Assembly: GCA_905181965.1 (NCBI GenBank)
Contig: CAJIZY010000009.1
Location: 248,001-312,000, forward strand
DNA: 64,000 nucleotides
Direction: 5' to 3'
Source: Akkermansiaceae bacterium
GTDB taxonomy: Bacteria > Verrucomicrobiota > Verrucomicrobiia > Verrucomicrobiales > Akkermansiaceae
Shown here: piece by piece, positions 16,990 to 26,399 of the stretch
How the letters are laid out: every line of letters starts with the position of its first letter
Position numbering within the stretch: the stretch's first letter is position 1
Program-made: the position numbers and the translations under genes
The notes under the pieces: model-generated
The model's input: the letters and a program-made list of their open reading frames with translations, nothing else
Told to the model about the DNA's origin: nothing
Database searches by the model: none

Positions 16990-19900
16990 CTAGAATCGTG
17001 AGATTGTTTCGTAAGCATTAAGAATGACTCGGCCAACCTGCCCCCAGGCTGCCGCTTCGTGGGCAGGAACATTAGCGGTTGATGGCCATTTCCCAGTAGA
17101 AAGGAAAGCGATAGCCGCTTCGGGATCATCTTTAAATTTTTTCAGTTGCGATTGATAAACCTTCGCCAAAAGGTCCACCTCTTCCGTGGTTCCCTCCCGC
17201 GATAATGCTTCAGTCAGACCCCATGCTATTTTCTCTGGAGCCGTTCCTTTATGTTCCGCCATCCGCGCTCCAAAAACACGCGAGGCTTCTACAAAAATTG
17301 GATCGTTCAGCATTGCGAGAGCTTGTTGGGGAATATTCGACCTTGAACGCTCAGCAGTGCATTCCTCGCGACTCGTGGCATCAAAGGCAACCATTGAAGG
17401 ATGGGGAAAAGTTCGGCATTGAAAAGTATACACCGAGCGTCGGTAGAGATCACCTCCATCGCTCGCCTTCCAAACTTTTCTGGGAAAATTTAAATGCTGC
17501 CAAAACCCAGCCGGTTGGTAAGGCTTCACACTTTCACCACCTAACTTTTCATCATTGAGAAGATCAGAAATCTTAAGCGCACCATCGCGAACGAATTCCG
17601 CATCGACCCGCCAGCGACCCTGCCTTGCAAGCAGACTGTTCGAAGGGTCTTTTTCACGTAAGAAAGAACTCACTCCAGACTGCTGAAGGTAGACTTGGCT
17701 AGAAACTATTTTCTTCACCATCTTTTTCATATCCCAACCTCCATCACGGAAATCAGCAGCCAACCAGTCAAGCAGCTTAGGATGCGTCGGCACCTCGCCC
17801 TGGCCACCCAAATCGATGACATTGGGAGATAACCCACGACCAAAGAACAAACGCCAAACCCGGTTCATCGTTGAGCGAGCAGCAAGCGGATTGTCCTTGT
17901 GCAAAATCCACTTCGCCAAATCAAGACGGCTTGCGCGACCATCCACGTTCCACATCTCTTTTTGCAAAAACTCAGGCACCGCAGGTTGAACGATTTCGCC
18001 AGAATCATCCATCCAGTTTCCTCGCGGTAGGATGCGTGTGACTCGAGGAGTCTCCAGCGCCTCAGAAACCAGCATCTTGCGCATCCCGCCTTCAGTTTTT
18101 TTCAACTCCTCCTCGAGCGACCGTAGTTTAGAATTTTGAGCAAGAATCTCGGGAGCGATCGAGAGATAATAATTTCTTAGAACTTCATTCTCTTTAGGAG
18201 TCTTTTTGGAACTTGCAAAAGCTTCCATGACTTCAGGAGCTGGCCCAAGTGAATCTTTCAGGTCGGCATGGCCCACTGCCGCCATCGAAAGACCGAAGCG
18301 TGCGATATTGTGGGATTCGTAAGGCGATTGATAATGCAACCTTACGTCTAGCGCCTCGCCCCCCTTAAGCTCAACAGGCTTCTCGAGAACAAAGGCCGCA
18401 CGACGGGTCCCCTTCCGCCCTTCCGGCATATTTGCACCAACAGCCCAACCTGTCTTCTGATCCCCATCAACCGCAGCTTTTGCAGGAAAGTTGGGCTGCT
18501 CCACATCAGCAGTAACCGAGGAAACCTTCAGCATCTCCCCCCCTTTTTTAATCTCAATTTCGGTGAGGACAAAATTCCCATTCCCTCTCGAAAAACCACC
18601 TTTCACTGAAAAACTTTCGTGAGTCAGCGCCTCTAGTTTAACTGCCGAAACCTTCCCGGGAGAAGATATTTTGAAGGAATAAGTTGCAGTAGCTGCGATT
18701 TTTCCACCTTCTAAAACTGTTCCGTCATCTAGGATTTTTAATGTGGTGCCCTCTGGCGTTTTGAAATCACTAAACTTTACTGGACGCCATACCGAGCCCC
18801 CTAATTCGGCCCCGGCAAGCCACTCCTTAAATCCCGCAGAAAACTTCGCTTTAAAATCAGAGTCGTTTTTGAGGAGTTTCTCCACCTTGCCGTTCTCGAT
18901 CGCTTTTTTGAGTTCGGCAATACGAGCCTCTTCCTCGGACCCCGGCACTTGTAAGTTCGGCCGACGCCTCCCAATTCCGTTCTCACGAATATCATCAAAA
19001 AATGCAGCCATTGAATAGAAGTCGCGCGCTGTAAAGGGATCATATTTATGGTCATGACACTGAGCACACCCCAGGGTTGATCCCAGCCAGACCTCCGAAA
19101 CATTTCTCACCCGATCCGCCGCATAAATAGCGCGATATTCCTTATCTTGCGCTCCTCCTTCTTCGGTTGTTTGAAGAAGCCGATTGTAGCCCGAGGCGAC
19201 CTTCTGTTCGAGGCTAGCATTCGGTAAAAGATCACCCGCAAGTTGCTCGATCGTAAAATCCGTAAAAGGCTTATTCCGATTGAAGGCATTGATGACATAG
19301 TCACGATAGGGCGAAACCATCATCGGGTTATCGCTGTGATATCCGATAGTGTCTGCATAACGGACCAAATCGAGCCACCACACTGCCATGCGCTCGCCGT
19401 ATTTTGGATCCGCCAAAAAACGATCCACCAATGAGCCCCATGCACCAGGAGACTGATCTTCTAAAAATTCTGCCCGCTCCTGAGCCGAAGGTGGAATACC
19501 CCGCAGATCCCAAGAAAGTCGACGCAGCAAAACCTCCTTAGAGGCAGGCTTACTTCCCTCTATCCCAGCAGCACCCCATTTTTGGGATACAAAATGATCA
19601 ATCTCCTCGCCTTTGGGAGCCTCAGTTTTCTTAATCTCCTCGTAGGCCCAATGCTCTTGATACCCAGCACCTTGTTCAATCCACTTTCTGAGCGTTTCAA
19701 TTTCCTCAGGATTCAAGACCTTGTGAGACTCGGGAGGAGGCATAACCTCTTTCTTCTTTTTGCTAGTGATTCTTAAATACAGCTCCGATTCCTTTACCTT
19801 GCCCGGAACCACCGCAGAATACCCTCCCAAATCTTCATAAGCACCCTCGGGCGTGTCCAATCGCAGATCCGCTTCACGGGTCTCTGGGTCAAAACCATGG

Positions 19901-20013
19901 CAGAAGAAGCATTTATCTGAGAGGATCGGGCGAACATCTCGCTGGAAGTCAACCTTCTCCTCCGCCGCAACGGCCAACCCAATTGATAAAATTGCAATCC
20001 AAGCGATTTTCAC
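16990..20013 (-). CDS. PSCyt1 / DUF1549 / DUF1553 secreted protein (second copy, intact)
   Basis: 1007 residues. Signal peptide at the N-terminus (MKIAWIAILSIGLAVAA), then the cytochrome motif SDKCFFCHGFDPETREADLR, MPPPESHKVL, DUF1549 (FLADPKYGERMAVWWLDLVRYADTIGYHSDN), a central galactose-binding-like region (GNFVLTEIEIKKGG, AVDGDQKTGWAVG) and DUF1553 (STMNRVWRLFFGRGLSPN, SSQVYLQQSG, DATSREECTAERSRSNIPQQAL). It serves as a full-length reference for the interrupted copy at 7505-10495. Heme attachment is inferred from CxxCH only. Confidence 0.94.
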   Translation of the reverse strand: MKIAWIAILSIGLAVAAEEKVDFQRDVRPILSDKCFFCHGFDPETREADLRLDTPEGAYEDLGGYSAVVPGKVKESELYLRITSKKKKEVMPPPESHKVLNPEEIETLRKWIEQGAGYQEHWAYEEIKKTEAPKGEEIDHFVSQKWGAAGIEGSKPASKEVLLRRLSWDLRGIPPSAQERAEFLEDQSPGAWGSLVDRFLADPKYGERMAVWWLDLVRYADTIGYHSDNPMMVSPYRDYVINAFNRNKPFTDFTIEQLAGDLLPNASLEQKVASGYNRLLQTTEEGGAQDKEYRAIYAADRVRNVSEVWLGSTLGCAQCHDHKYDPFTARDFYSMAAFFDDIRENGIGRRRPNLQVPGSEEEARIAELKKAIENGKVEKLLKNDSDFKAKFSAGFKEWLAGAELGGSVWRPVKFSDFKTPEGTTLKILDDGTVLEGGKIAATATYSFKISSPGKVSAVKLEALTHESFSVKGGFSRGNGNFVLTEIEIKKGGEMLKVSSVTADVEQPNFPAKAAVDGDQKTGWAVGANMPEGRKGTRRAAFVLEKPVELKGGEALDVRLHYQSPYESHNIARFGLSMAAVGHADLKDSLGPAPEVMEAFASSKKTPKENEVLRNYYLSIAPEILAQNSKLRSLEEELKKTEGGMRKMLVSEALETPRVTRILPRGNWMDDSGEIVQPAVPEFLQKEMWNVDGRASRLDLAKWILHKDNPLAARSTMNRVWRLFFGRGLSPNVIDLGGQGEVPTHPKLLDWLAADFRDGGWDMKKMVKKIVSSQVYLQQSGVSSFLREKDPSNSLLARQGRWRVDAEFVRDGALKISDLLNDEKLGGESVKPYQPAGFWQHLNFPRKVWKASDGGDLYRRSVYTFQCRTFPHPSMVAFDATSREECTAERSRSNIPQQALAMLNDPIFVEASRVFGARMAEHKGTAPEKIAWGLTEALSREGTTEEVDLLAKVYQSQLKKFKDDPEAAIAFLSTGKWPSTANVPAHEAAAWGQVGRVILNAYETISRF

Positions 20014-20048
20014 GTCTATTATACGGGTTAAATACGATAACTTCTCAA

Positions 20049-20729
20049 ATGCTATCTCGACAATTAAAGGATTTTCACGGGGGCCATCGCCAGCCTTGGC
20101 AACCGATGACTTTTTGGTTACCCCGACACATCAAGATTTGCGACGCCATCTTTACCGCCATCGATTTCGAATCCGCTGGCACCGCCAAAGGAAAGACTGA
20201 TTCTCCTGTGCAAGTCGGGCTCGCAAGCTGGTCGGCTAAGAGAGACCTTCACGAGCCCTTTGTTTCATTCCTTCATTGCGATCAAAAAATCACTTGGGCC
20301 GCGCAAAAAGTACATGGCATCACCACTGAGGATCTCCTGAACGCCCCAACCCTCTTGTCGCTGTGGCCCGTCCTAAAAAAACAACTAAACAATAGCCTAA
20401 TTGTTGCCCATGGCCACGGAACAGAGAAACGATTTCTTCGCGCATTCCCAGGCCACTCTTTCGGGCCTTGGATCGACACCCTCCAGCTGGCCCGAGCCGC
20501 CTGGCCTCATGAAAAATCCCACTCTCTTGGAGATCTCTGCACCTCGCTGGGACTGGACAATTTCTGCCAACATGCCCCCGGGAAATCCTGGCATGATGCT
20601 CTTTACGATTCGCTTGCCTCGCTCGCTCTTCTCAAGCACCTTATCACCCAACAAAACCTCGCAGAACTACCTATCGAGGTTCTACTCCAACCAGACACCT
20701 CAATCTGGCACCGCTCCCGTCACCCATGA
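20049..20729 (+). CDS. 3'-5' exonuclease, DnaQ/RNase T-like (DEDDh)
   Basis: About 226 residues from ATG 20049. Exo I motif: FTAIDFESAG (Asp, Glu). Exo II region: LIVAHGHGTEKRFL. Exo III: SWHDALYDSLASLALLKHL (His and Asp). This is the domain of proofreading and RNA-trimming exonucleases; substrate unknown. Its TGA overlaps the aroB ATG, so it heads the 20.0-26.3 kb operon. Confidence 0.85.
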   Translation: MLSRQLKDFHGGHRQPWQPMTFWLPRHIKICDAIFTAIDFESAGTAKGKTDSPVQVGLASWSAKRDLHEPFVSFLHCDQKITWAAQKVHGITTEDLLNAPTLLSLWPVLKKQLNNSLIVAHGHGTEKRFLRAFPGHSFGPWIDTLQLARAAWPHEKSHSLGDLCTSLGLDNFCQHAPGKSWHDALYDSLASLALLKHLITQQNLAELPIEVLLQPDTSIWHRSRHP

Positions 20730-21805
20730 ACACCGTTCACGTCAACCTAGGCTCCCGATCCTACGAAATTCTCGTCGCTCCAGGTCTGCTCGCCGAATCC
20801 GGCTCGCGTATTCAAGCCGCCGGACTCACTGGGATGGCTGCGATCATCACTGACGATAATGTTGCACCACATTTTCTCGAACAGCTTGAGGGCTCGCTCC
20901 TAAAGATGGGATACACTTTCTCCTCTCACATTTTCCCCGCGGGTGAGGCCTCCAAATCAATGGCCGTAGCTGAGAATCTGAACCGCGAACTAATTCAGGC
21001 AGAGCACAACCGATCTTCCTTCGTGATTGCTCTCGGCGGCGGAGTAACTGGTGATCTCGCTGGATTTGTCGCCTCTATTTTTTATCGCGGGGTGCCATTT
21101 GTCCAAATCCCCACTACGATCGTCTCGCAAGTCGACTCCGCCGTGGGAGGGAAAACAGGAGTCAACACACCCGAGGGGAAGAACCTCATTGGGGCTTTTC
21201 ACCAACCACGGCTCGTCCTCACAGACCCCAACACCCTGCTCACCCTGCCAGGCCGCGAATTTCGGGAAGGATTCGCCGAGGTCATCAAGCATGCCGCCAT
21301 TCGCGATGAAGAAATGTTTTCCGATCTAGAAGCTCTTGACCCGATGGATCAAAATGTTCCCTCCGAGTTGATCGCTCGCAACGTGGCCATCAAAGCCCGG
21401 ATAGTCGAAGAAGACGAACAAGAGACTTCTGGAACGCGCGCCCTTCTCAACTTCGGCCATACCATCGGCCATGGCATTGAAGCCTCTGTTCCTTATGGCA
21501 CCCTTCTTCATGGAGAAGCGATCTCGCTCGGAATTCGAGCCGCCCTCAGACTCTCGGAAAATCACGCCGACCTCGCCCCCGATGCAAGCCAGCGCATTCT
21601 TGCCCTTCTCGCTCACTACCAACTTCCTCTCAAACTTAGCGATGAGATCCCTACCGACCTTGTCATAGAAAAACTCCTGCGGGATAAAAAATTCTCCGAT
21701 GGACAGAAAACATTCGTTCTTCTCGATCGTCCCGGAAACGGAATCACTTGTAGTCGTATTCCTTTTGAGGAAATAGCCCTCACCGTCGACTTCCTCCGCT
21801 CATGA
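20726..21805 (+). CDS. aroB: 3-dehydroquinate synthase
   Basis: 359 residues, normal length. AroB makes 3-dehydroquinate from DAHP in the shikimate pathway, using NAD and a metal. Motifs: IALGGGVTGDLAGFVAS, IPTTIVSQVDSAVGGKTGVN, EVIKHA, and the metal-binding LNFGHTIGHGIE and LLHGEAISLGI. ATGA overlaps join it to the exonuclease before it and the MBL hydrolase after it. Confidence 0.96.
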   Translation: MNTVHVNLGSRSYEILVAPGLLAESGSRIQAAGLTGMAAIITDDNVAPHFLEQLEGSLLKMGYTFSSHIFPAGEASKSMAVAENLNRELIQAEHNRSSFVIALGGGVTGDLAGFVASIFYRGVPFVQIPTTIVSQVDSAVGGKTGVNTPEGKNLIGAFHQPRLVLTDPNTLLTLPGREFREGFAEVIKHAAIRDEEMFSDLEALDPMDQNVPSELIARNVAIKARIVEEDEQETSGTRALLNFGHTIGHGIEASVPYGTLLHGEAISLGIRAALRLSENHADLAPDASQRILALLAHYQLPLKLSDEIPTDLVIEKLLRDKKFSDGQKTFVLLDRPGNGITCSRIPFEEIALTVDFLRS

Positions 21806-22419
21806 AAATTCTAGTCCATACTGGCGGCGTCTTCCAAACCAATGGCTACATCCTTTCAGAGGATGATGGAACTTGTATCGTCATCGATGCACCAGCCGAA
21901 ATTGCTGATTTCTTGGATCAAAGCTCCCTCCGAGCTACCCACCTTCTGCTAACTCACCAACACCTCGATCATATTGAAGATGCCGCTAAGCTTAGAGCAC
22001 AGGGGGCCAAAGTTCTGGCATTCCAGAACTACGCTCCGGAAATCATCATGGAGAAGCGGCTTCAGGAAATGGGCCTGCCCGTCGAAGCATCACCCTTTGA
22101 AGTCGATGAAGTGATTGAAGACAGTCCCACCCTTAGAATCGGTGACTACCGCTTTGAGATTCATTATGTTCCCGGCCACTCGCCCGACTCAATCTCCTTT
22201 TATCTGAGCTCGAAATCATGGCTTTTTGCCGGAGATTCCTTGTTTAATGGGAGCATTGGACGGACCGATCTTCCTGGTGGGAATCACGAGCAACTCCTCG
22301 ACTCCATCCGCCAGAAACTCTATTCTCTTCCCGACGAAACGGCAGTTTTTCCCGGACATGGTCCACGGACCAGCATTGGCGAGGAAAAGAAAACTAACCC
22401 ATTTTGCCCTAACACCTAG
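21802..22419 (+). CDS. Metallo-beta-lactamase fold hydrolase, glyoxalase II-like
   Basis: 205 residues. The metal motif is LLTHQHLDHIEDA (HxHxDH), with further ligands in VPGHSPDSIS, LFAGDSLFNGSIGRTDLPGG and FPGHGPRTSIGEE. The size and the GRTD block match the glyoxalase II-like subgroup that hydrolyses thioesters; no substrate can be assigned. The start overlaps the aroB stop. Confidence 0.9.
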   Translation: MKILVHTGGVFQTNGYILSEDDGTCIVIDAPAEIADFLDQSSLRATHLLLTHQHLDHIEDAAKLRAQGAKVLAFQNYAPEIIMEKRLQEMGLPVEASPFEVDEVIEDSPTLRIGDYRFEIHYVPGHSPDSISFYLSSKSWLFAGDSLFNGSIGRTDLPGGNHEQLLDSIRQKLYSLPDETAVFPGHGPRTSIGEEKKTNPFCPNT

Positions 22420-22431
22420 ACGATCCAAAGC

Positions 22432-23004
22432 ATGACCCGCCGCCTCACCCTAACCCTGCTTGCCTGTGTAATCGCCGCTCCTAGCGCCGCTGCAATGGGG
22501 AAACGTCCCGAAAAAAACATTCTCAGCTTTCACCTACAGGGACACCAATCAGATGGGCCTAAGATGGTTTTCCCCCTACCGATGGGAAACAAAAAGCGTT
22601 TTTTCAGAAAGAGCCCAGTCACTTTCAATAAGGAAATCGTTTCACTTAAGCACTTCATCACCGAAGATGGAACTTACGGGGCAACTTTCTCTTTTAACAA
22701 GGCTGCGGCCGGGCGAATCGCCGCCATCACTACCAGTAACCAAGATAAATGGCTCGTCGCCATGCTAAACGGGCGCCCCGTGGACGCTGTCTATATCGAC
22801 AAACCTGTTGGTGACGGAAGGCTCGTCATCTGGCGCGGAATCAAGCAGGTCGAAATCATCCGATTTGAATACGCCATGCCCCTCACCGGAGAAACAAGCA
22901 AACAGTGGAAAGAGAGAATCAAAGGTCACGAAAGACAACGCAAAGCCGCTCAAAAAGAAGCACAAGAAGCACAAAACGAACGGAACCGCCGCCGAAACAA
23001 CTAA
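22432..23004 (+). CDS. Secreted protein with SecD-like beta domain
   Basis: 190 residues. Signal peptide (MTRRLTLTLLACVIAAPSAAA), then a domain with ITTSNQDKWLVAMLNGRPVD followed by AVYIDKPVGDGRLVIWRGI. This pattern (an own-product statement, then a covered strand) resembles the periplasmic P1-type repeat of SecD. The end is Arg/Lys/Gln-rich and probably helical. It sits 12 bases after the MBL gene and 2 bases before the M23 peptidase. The SecD likeness is my reading, not a database match. Confidence 0.65.
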   Translation: MTRRLTLTLLACVIAAPSAAAMGKRPEKNILSFHLQGHQSDGPKMVFPLPMGNKKRFFRKSPVTFNKEIVSLKHFITEDGTYGATFSFNKAAAGRIAAITTSNQDKWLVAMLNGRPVDAVYIDKPVGDGRLVIWRGIKQVEIIRFEYAMPLTGETSKQWKERIKGHERQRKAAQKEAQEAQNERNRRRNN

Positions 23005-23006
23005 CG

Positions 23007-24023
23007 ATGAAATTTCTCGGGATTCTCCTACTCCTCCCTCTGGCTCTCGCAGCAGCCGAACCGCTCAAGCTCGTTCTTCCCACTGATAACCGGGCCATCT
23101 TCGATGGGAAGCCCGAGGATTTCTACATGTATGTCCTCAGATACTCGGGAACCAAGGCCTCTCAACACTGGACTGCTGGCCAATACGGATTTGTTCGCAC
23201 GATTATTGACACTGAAAAAGAAGGCCCGATCGCTACAAAGTTTCACGAAGGACTCGATATCAAACCAACGAAACGGGATCGCAGCGGAAACCCGCTTGAT
23301 GAGGTTCGATCTATTGCAGATGGTGAGGTGGTTTACATCAATAACAGCGCAGGTGGGAGCACCTACGGTAGATATGTTGTCATTAAACACGACTGGAACT
23401 GCGGCCCCTTTTATAGTCTTTATGCTCACCTCTCACGGGTTAGCGCAAAGGTAGGTGACAAAGTCATCGGCGGAACTCCCATCGCTATCATGGGCTATAG
23501 CGGAACCGGCATCAGCCGAACCCGGGCCCACCTTCACCTAGAGCTCTGCATGCTCTCGACCAAAAACTTTACCGATTGGATTGGGACAAAAGCACCCCAC
23601 GGAATCTACGATGGACGGAACCTCATAGGTGTTGATCTTGCCTCCCTTTTTCTGGCAACAAAAGAGAGTGACAAGGTAACATTGCCTAAGTTTCTTGAAA
23701 GTGCTTCGCCCTACTTTAAAGTAGCGATTCCTCGGAAAGACGAATTGGAAATCACCAAACGCTACCCTTGGCTAAAAAAAGGAGATCATAATTCTGATAG
23801 TCCGTCTTTGGAAATTTCGTTTACCGATTCGGGAATCCCTCTGTCTGTTGTTCCAAGCCACCGTAAACTCACGAAGGCCACGATCACCTTCGTTCGCACT
23901 ACCCGCTCAAAGCACGAATTTTACACAAGAGGACGTCTGACCGGGATCGGCCGTAAGGCCACCCTCACACGTAACGGACGTAAATTTGTTGCGCTATTCA
24001 CAAACGAATACACGAAGCCATAA
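23007..24023 (+). CDS. Secreted M23 family metallopeptidase
   Basis: 338 residues from ATG 23007. Signal peptide (MKFLGILLLLPLALAAA), then an LytM-type domain: ATKFHEGLDIKPTKRD (HxxxD zinc site), GEVVYINNSAGGSTYGRYVV, FYSLYAHLSRV and RTRAHLHLELCM (HxH). M23 enzymes cleave peptidoglycan cross-bridges, and all zinc ligands are present, so it is probably active in the periplasm. A C-terminal domain of about 120 residues is unassigned. Confidence 0.9.
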   Translation: MKFLGILLLLPLALAAAEPLKLVLPTDNRAIFDGKPEDFYMYVLRYSGTKASQHWTAGQYGFVRTIIDTEKEGPIATKFHEGLDIKPTKRDRSGNPLDEVRSIADGEVVYINNSAGGSTYGRYVVIKHDWNCGPFYSLYAHLSRVSAKVGDKVIGGTPIAIMGYSGTGISRTRAHLHLELCMLSTKNFTDWIGTKAPHGIYDGRNLIGVDLASLFLATKESDKVTLPKFLESASPYFKVAIPRKDELEITKRYPWLKKGDHNSDSPSLEISFTDSGIPLSVVPSHRKLTKATITFVRTTRSKHEFYTRGRLTGIGRKATLTRNGRKFVALFTNEYTKP

Positions 24024-24048
24024 TTCAGATCCACTACCGAAAAACCTG

Positions 24049-24507
24049 ATGACTCCTGAAGAAAAGCTAGCCTCACTTGGCCTCAAACTCCCCGATGTCG
24101 CTACGCCACTAGGCTCATACCTTAATGCCAGCCGGTCCGGAAACCTCCTGCATATCTCGGGAGGACTCCCGATCATGGGGGACGAGAAATATCTGGGAAA
24201 AGTACCAACCCAATGCAGTGTCGAAGAGGCTAACAAGGCAGCCCGCTTGGCCGTCATCACGCGCCTTGCTGTTATTAAATCGGAACTTGGTTCAATCAAT
24301 CAAGTCGCACGTATTGTGTCGGTCTCAGGCTTTGTTAACGCCGCTCCCGATTTCACTGACCACCCTCAGGTTGTAAATGGAGCGTCGGATCTCCTTGTCG
24401 AAATCTTCGGTGAAATCGGAAAGCATTCCCGCACTGCGGTTGGATGTTCCTCTTTGCCCCTTGGCGTTGCTGTTGAAATCAGCCTTATTGTTGAGGTGAA
24501 ACCCTGA
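24049..24507 (+). CDS. RidA family protein (YjgF/YER057c/UK114)
   Basis: 152 residues from ATG 24049. Opens TPEEKLASLGLKLPDVATPL and continues GNLLHISGGLPIMG, VSGFVNAAPDFTDHPQVVNG and a closing block SRTAVGCSSLPLGVAVEISL. The Arg of the classic RidA active site (usually in the xRTxVG block) is present in SRTAVG. RidA removes reactive enamine/imine intermediates; members of this atypical branch are less well studied. Confidence 0.87.
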   Translation: MTPEEKLASLGLKLPDVATPLGSYLNASRSGNLLHISGGLPIMGDEKYLGKVPTQCSVEEANKAARLAVITRLAVIKSELGSINQVARIVSVSGFVNAAPDFTDHPQVVNGASDLLVEIFGEIGKHSRTAVGCSSLPLGVAVEISLIVEVKP

Positions 24508-24512
24508 AATTC

Positions 24513-25571
24513 ATGGAACTTCCCGAGCGCGTCACCCTTCCATTTTCCCTCGAGGAATTCCCAGAAATTATTGACGTTCGCTCGCCTGCTGAATTCGAGA
24601 TCGACCACATCCCTGGCGCCGTTAATTTGCCGGTTTTGGACGATCAAGAGCGTCATGAAGTCGGACTCCTTCATGCTCAAAATCCCTATAAAGCACGGAG
24701 ACTTGGTGCGACCTTAATCACAAAGAATATTCACCGCCACCTCGACGGATCCCTAAAGGATAATCCTAACTCATTCGCCCCGCTCGTTTATTGCTGGCGT
24801 GGCAATCTGCGATCCAACTCAATGGCCCTCATTTTTAGAGCCATTGGTTGGAGATCCCGAGTTCTAACTGGAGGCTATCAAGCTTGGCGTAAGTTCCTGA
24901 GCGCAGACCTCGATCCACTGATCGGTGCAAGCAAGCCAAGATTCATCATTCTGGGCGGACTGACTGGCTGCGGAAAAACCCGCTTACTTCATGAACTAAA
25001 TCGCCAAGGAGCTCAGATTCTTGATCTTGAAGGACTTGCAAACCACAAAGGATCAATTTTAGGCAATACTCCCGACAGTCCGCAACCGGGTCAGAAGTGC
25101 TTTGAATCCCGACTTTGGGAGGCATTCAAAAAGTTTGATCCAAAAAAACCCGTATTTACTGAAGCCGAGTCCAATCGAATTGGTCGACTACAGTGTCCGC
25201 CACCTTTGTGGAAACGCCTCGGGGAAGGGAAAGTGGTATTGGTTGATCTCCCCCTACCAGAGCGAGGAAAATTACTCGCTCTCGAATACGAGCATTTCAT
25301 CGCAAATCCCCAGTCACTCAAGGACACCTTGGATGGCTTACGGAGGCTGCGGGGTCACGAGCAAGTCGACGAATGGCATCGTCAAATTGACACCTGTGAT
25401 TGGTCCACCTTTCTCGAGTCAATTCTCTTGAAGCACTACGATCTTTGCTACCGGCGACCTGGGTCGGAAGATTCTATTTATTCCGAACCCATTGCCACTC
25501 TCTCAGTCGCTAGCGCTAGCGATAGCGATTATGAAAAGGCGGCGGCTGACCTGATCTCTAAGCACTCGTGA
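24513..25571 (+). CDS. mnmH: tRNA 2-selenouridine synthase
   Basis: 352 residues, matching SelU/MnmH. An N-terminal rhodanese domain (IIDVRSPAEFEIDHIPGAVNLP) carries the catalytic Cys in VYCWRGNLRSNSMA (usually CWRGGxRS). A C-terminal P-loop domain follows (IILGGLTGCGKTRLLHELN, FTEAESNRIGRLQCPPPLW). The enzyme replaces the sulfur of 2-thiouridine at the tRNA wobble position with selenium, using selenophosphate from SelD. Its presence is good evidence that the organism makes selenophosphate. It overlaps the TatD gene by 4 bases. Confidence 0.93.
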   Translation: MELPERVTLPFSLEEFPEIIDVRSPAEFEIDHIPGAVNLPVLDDQERHEVGLLHAQNPYKARRLGATLITKNIHRHLDGSLKDNPNSFAPLVYCWRGNLRSNSMALIFRAIGWRSRVLTGGYQAWRKFLSADLDPLIGASKPRFIILGGLTGCGKTRLLHELNRQGAQILDLEGLANHKGSILGNTPDSPQPGQKCFESRLWEAFKKFDPKKPVFTEAESNRIGRLQCPPPLWKRLGEGKVVLVDLPLPERGKLLALEYEHFIANPQSLKDTLDGLRRLRGHEQVDEWHRQIDTCDWSTFLESILLKHYDLCYRRPGSEDSIYSEPIATLSVASASDSDYEKAAADLISKHS

Positions 25572-26332
25572 TTGACGTTCACAATCACCTGCAAGATCAA
25601 CGATTTCTCGGCAGACAAAGCGAGATCATCAAGACTATGAAAGAGGTCGGCATCACAGGCTGTGTCGTGACGGGAACATCGGAAGCCGATTGGCCGGAAG
25701 TCGCCCGACTGGCTGATAAATTCCCGGATTTTATCCGCCCTGCCTTTGGACTTCATCCTTGGAAAATCAACTCCCGCTCATCGGGTTGGCTAGCAACTCT
25801 GAAAAGCTATCTCATTCGATTTCCCCATGCCATGCTCGGTGAGTGTGGTCTCGATCGCTGGATAAAATCTCCAAAACTAGCAGATCAGCACCAAATCTTC
25901 CGGGACCAAATGAACCTTGCTCTCTCCCTAAATCGTCCGACCACCATCCACTGTCTAAAAGCCTGGGGTCCTCTGATGTCCGAACTTAGGGATTTCCCAC
26001 GACTCCCCCGCTTTCTTCTCCACTCATTTGGCGGGTCACTAGAAATAGGGAAAGAAGCCGCTCGGATGGGCGCTTACTTTTCGTTTTCGGGATACTTTCT
26101 TCAAACCAGAAAAGCTAAGACCCGCGAGGTCTTTAGTCTCCTCCCAATTGAGCGGATCCTTGTTGAGACCGACGCTCCTGAGATGGCGCTACCCAATCCA
26201 AAGTTCCGCTTTAACGATCTCAATCATCCTGCAAATCTTGCGTTTATCTCTCACGAACTTGCGGAAATTTGCGATACCGAACAAGAAAGGTTCACCGCAA
26301 ACACGTATGCCTTTTGGGGCGAAGATAAATAG
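25568..26332 (+). CDS. TatD family metal-dependent hydrolase
   Basis: 254 residues from GTG 25568. Metal ligands are recognisable: IDVHNHLQD (HxH), LGECGLDRW (Glu), TIHCLKAWG (His), LLHSFGG (His) and LVETDAPEM (Asp). TatD proteins are 3'-5' exonucleases or deoxyribonuclease-like phosphoesterases. It is the last gene of the operon starting at 20049. Confidence 0.9.
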   Translation: MIDVHNHLQDQRFLGRQSEIIKTMKEVGITGCVVTGTSEADWPEVARLADKFPDFIRPAFGLHPWKINSRSSGWLATLKSYLIRFPHAMLGECGLDRWIKSPKLADQHQIFRDQMNLALSLNRPTTIHCLKAWGPLMSELRDFPRLPRFLLHSFGGSLEIGKEAARMGAYFSFSGYFLQTRKAKTREVFSLLPIERILVETDAPEMALPNPKFRFNDLNHPANLAFISHELAEICDTEQERFTANTYAFWGEDK

Positions 26333-26346
26333 ATCCACCCGCCTAA

Positions 26347-26372
26347 AAAGGGCGCGGTTTCCCGTGCCCTTT
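26347..26372 (-). terminator. Terminator downstream of the aminotransferase gene
   Basis: Stem AAAGGGC / GCCCTTT with extra inner pairs. On the minus strand it runs into TTTTT, so it mainly serves aspC; on the plus strand, where it follows the TatD gene, the T-tract is missing. Confidence 0.75.
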
Positions 26373-26399
26373 GAAATCTGAATCTTACACCTAGCTTCC

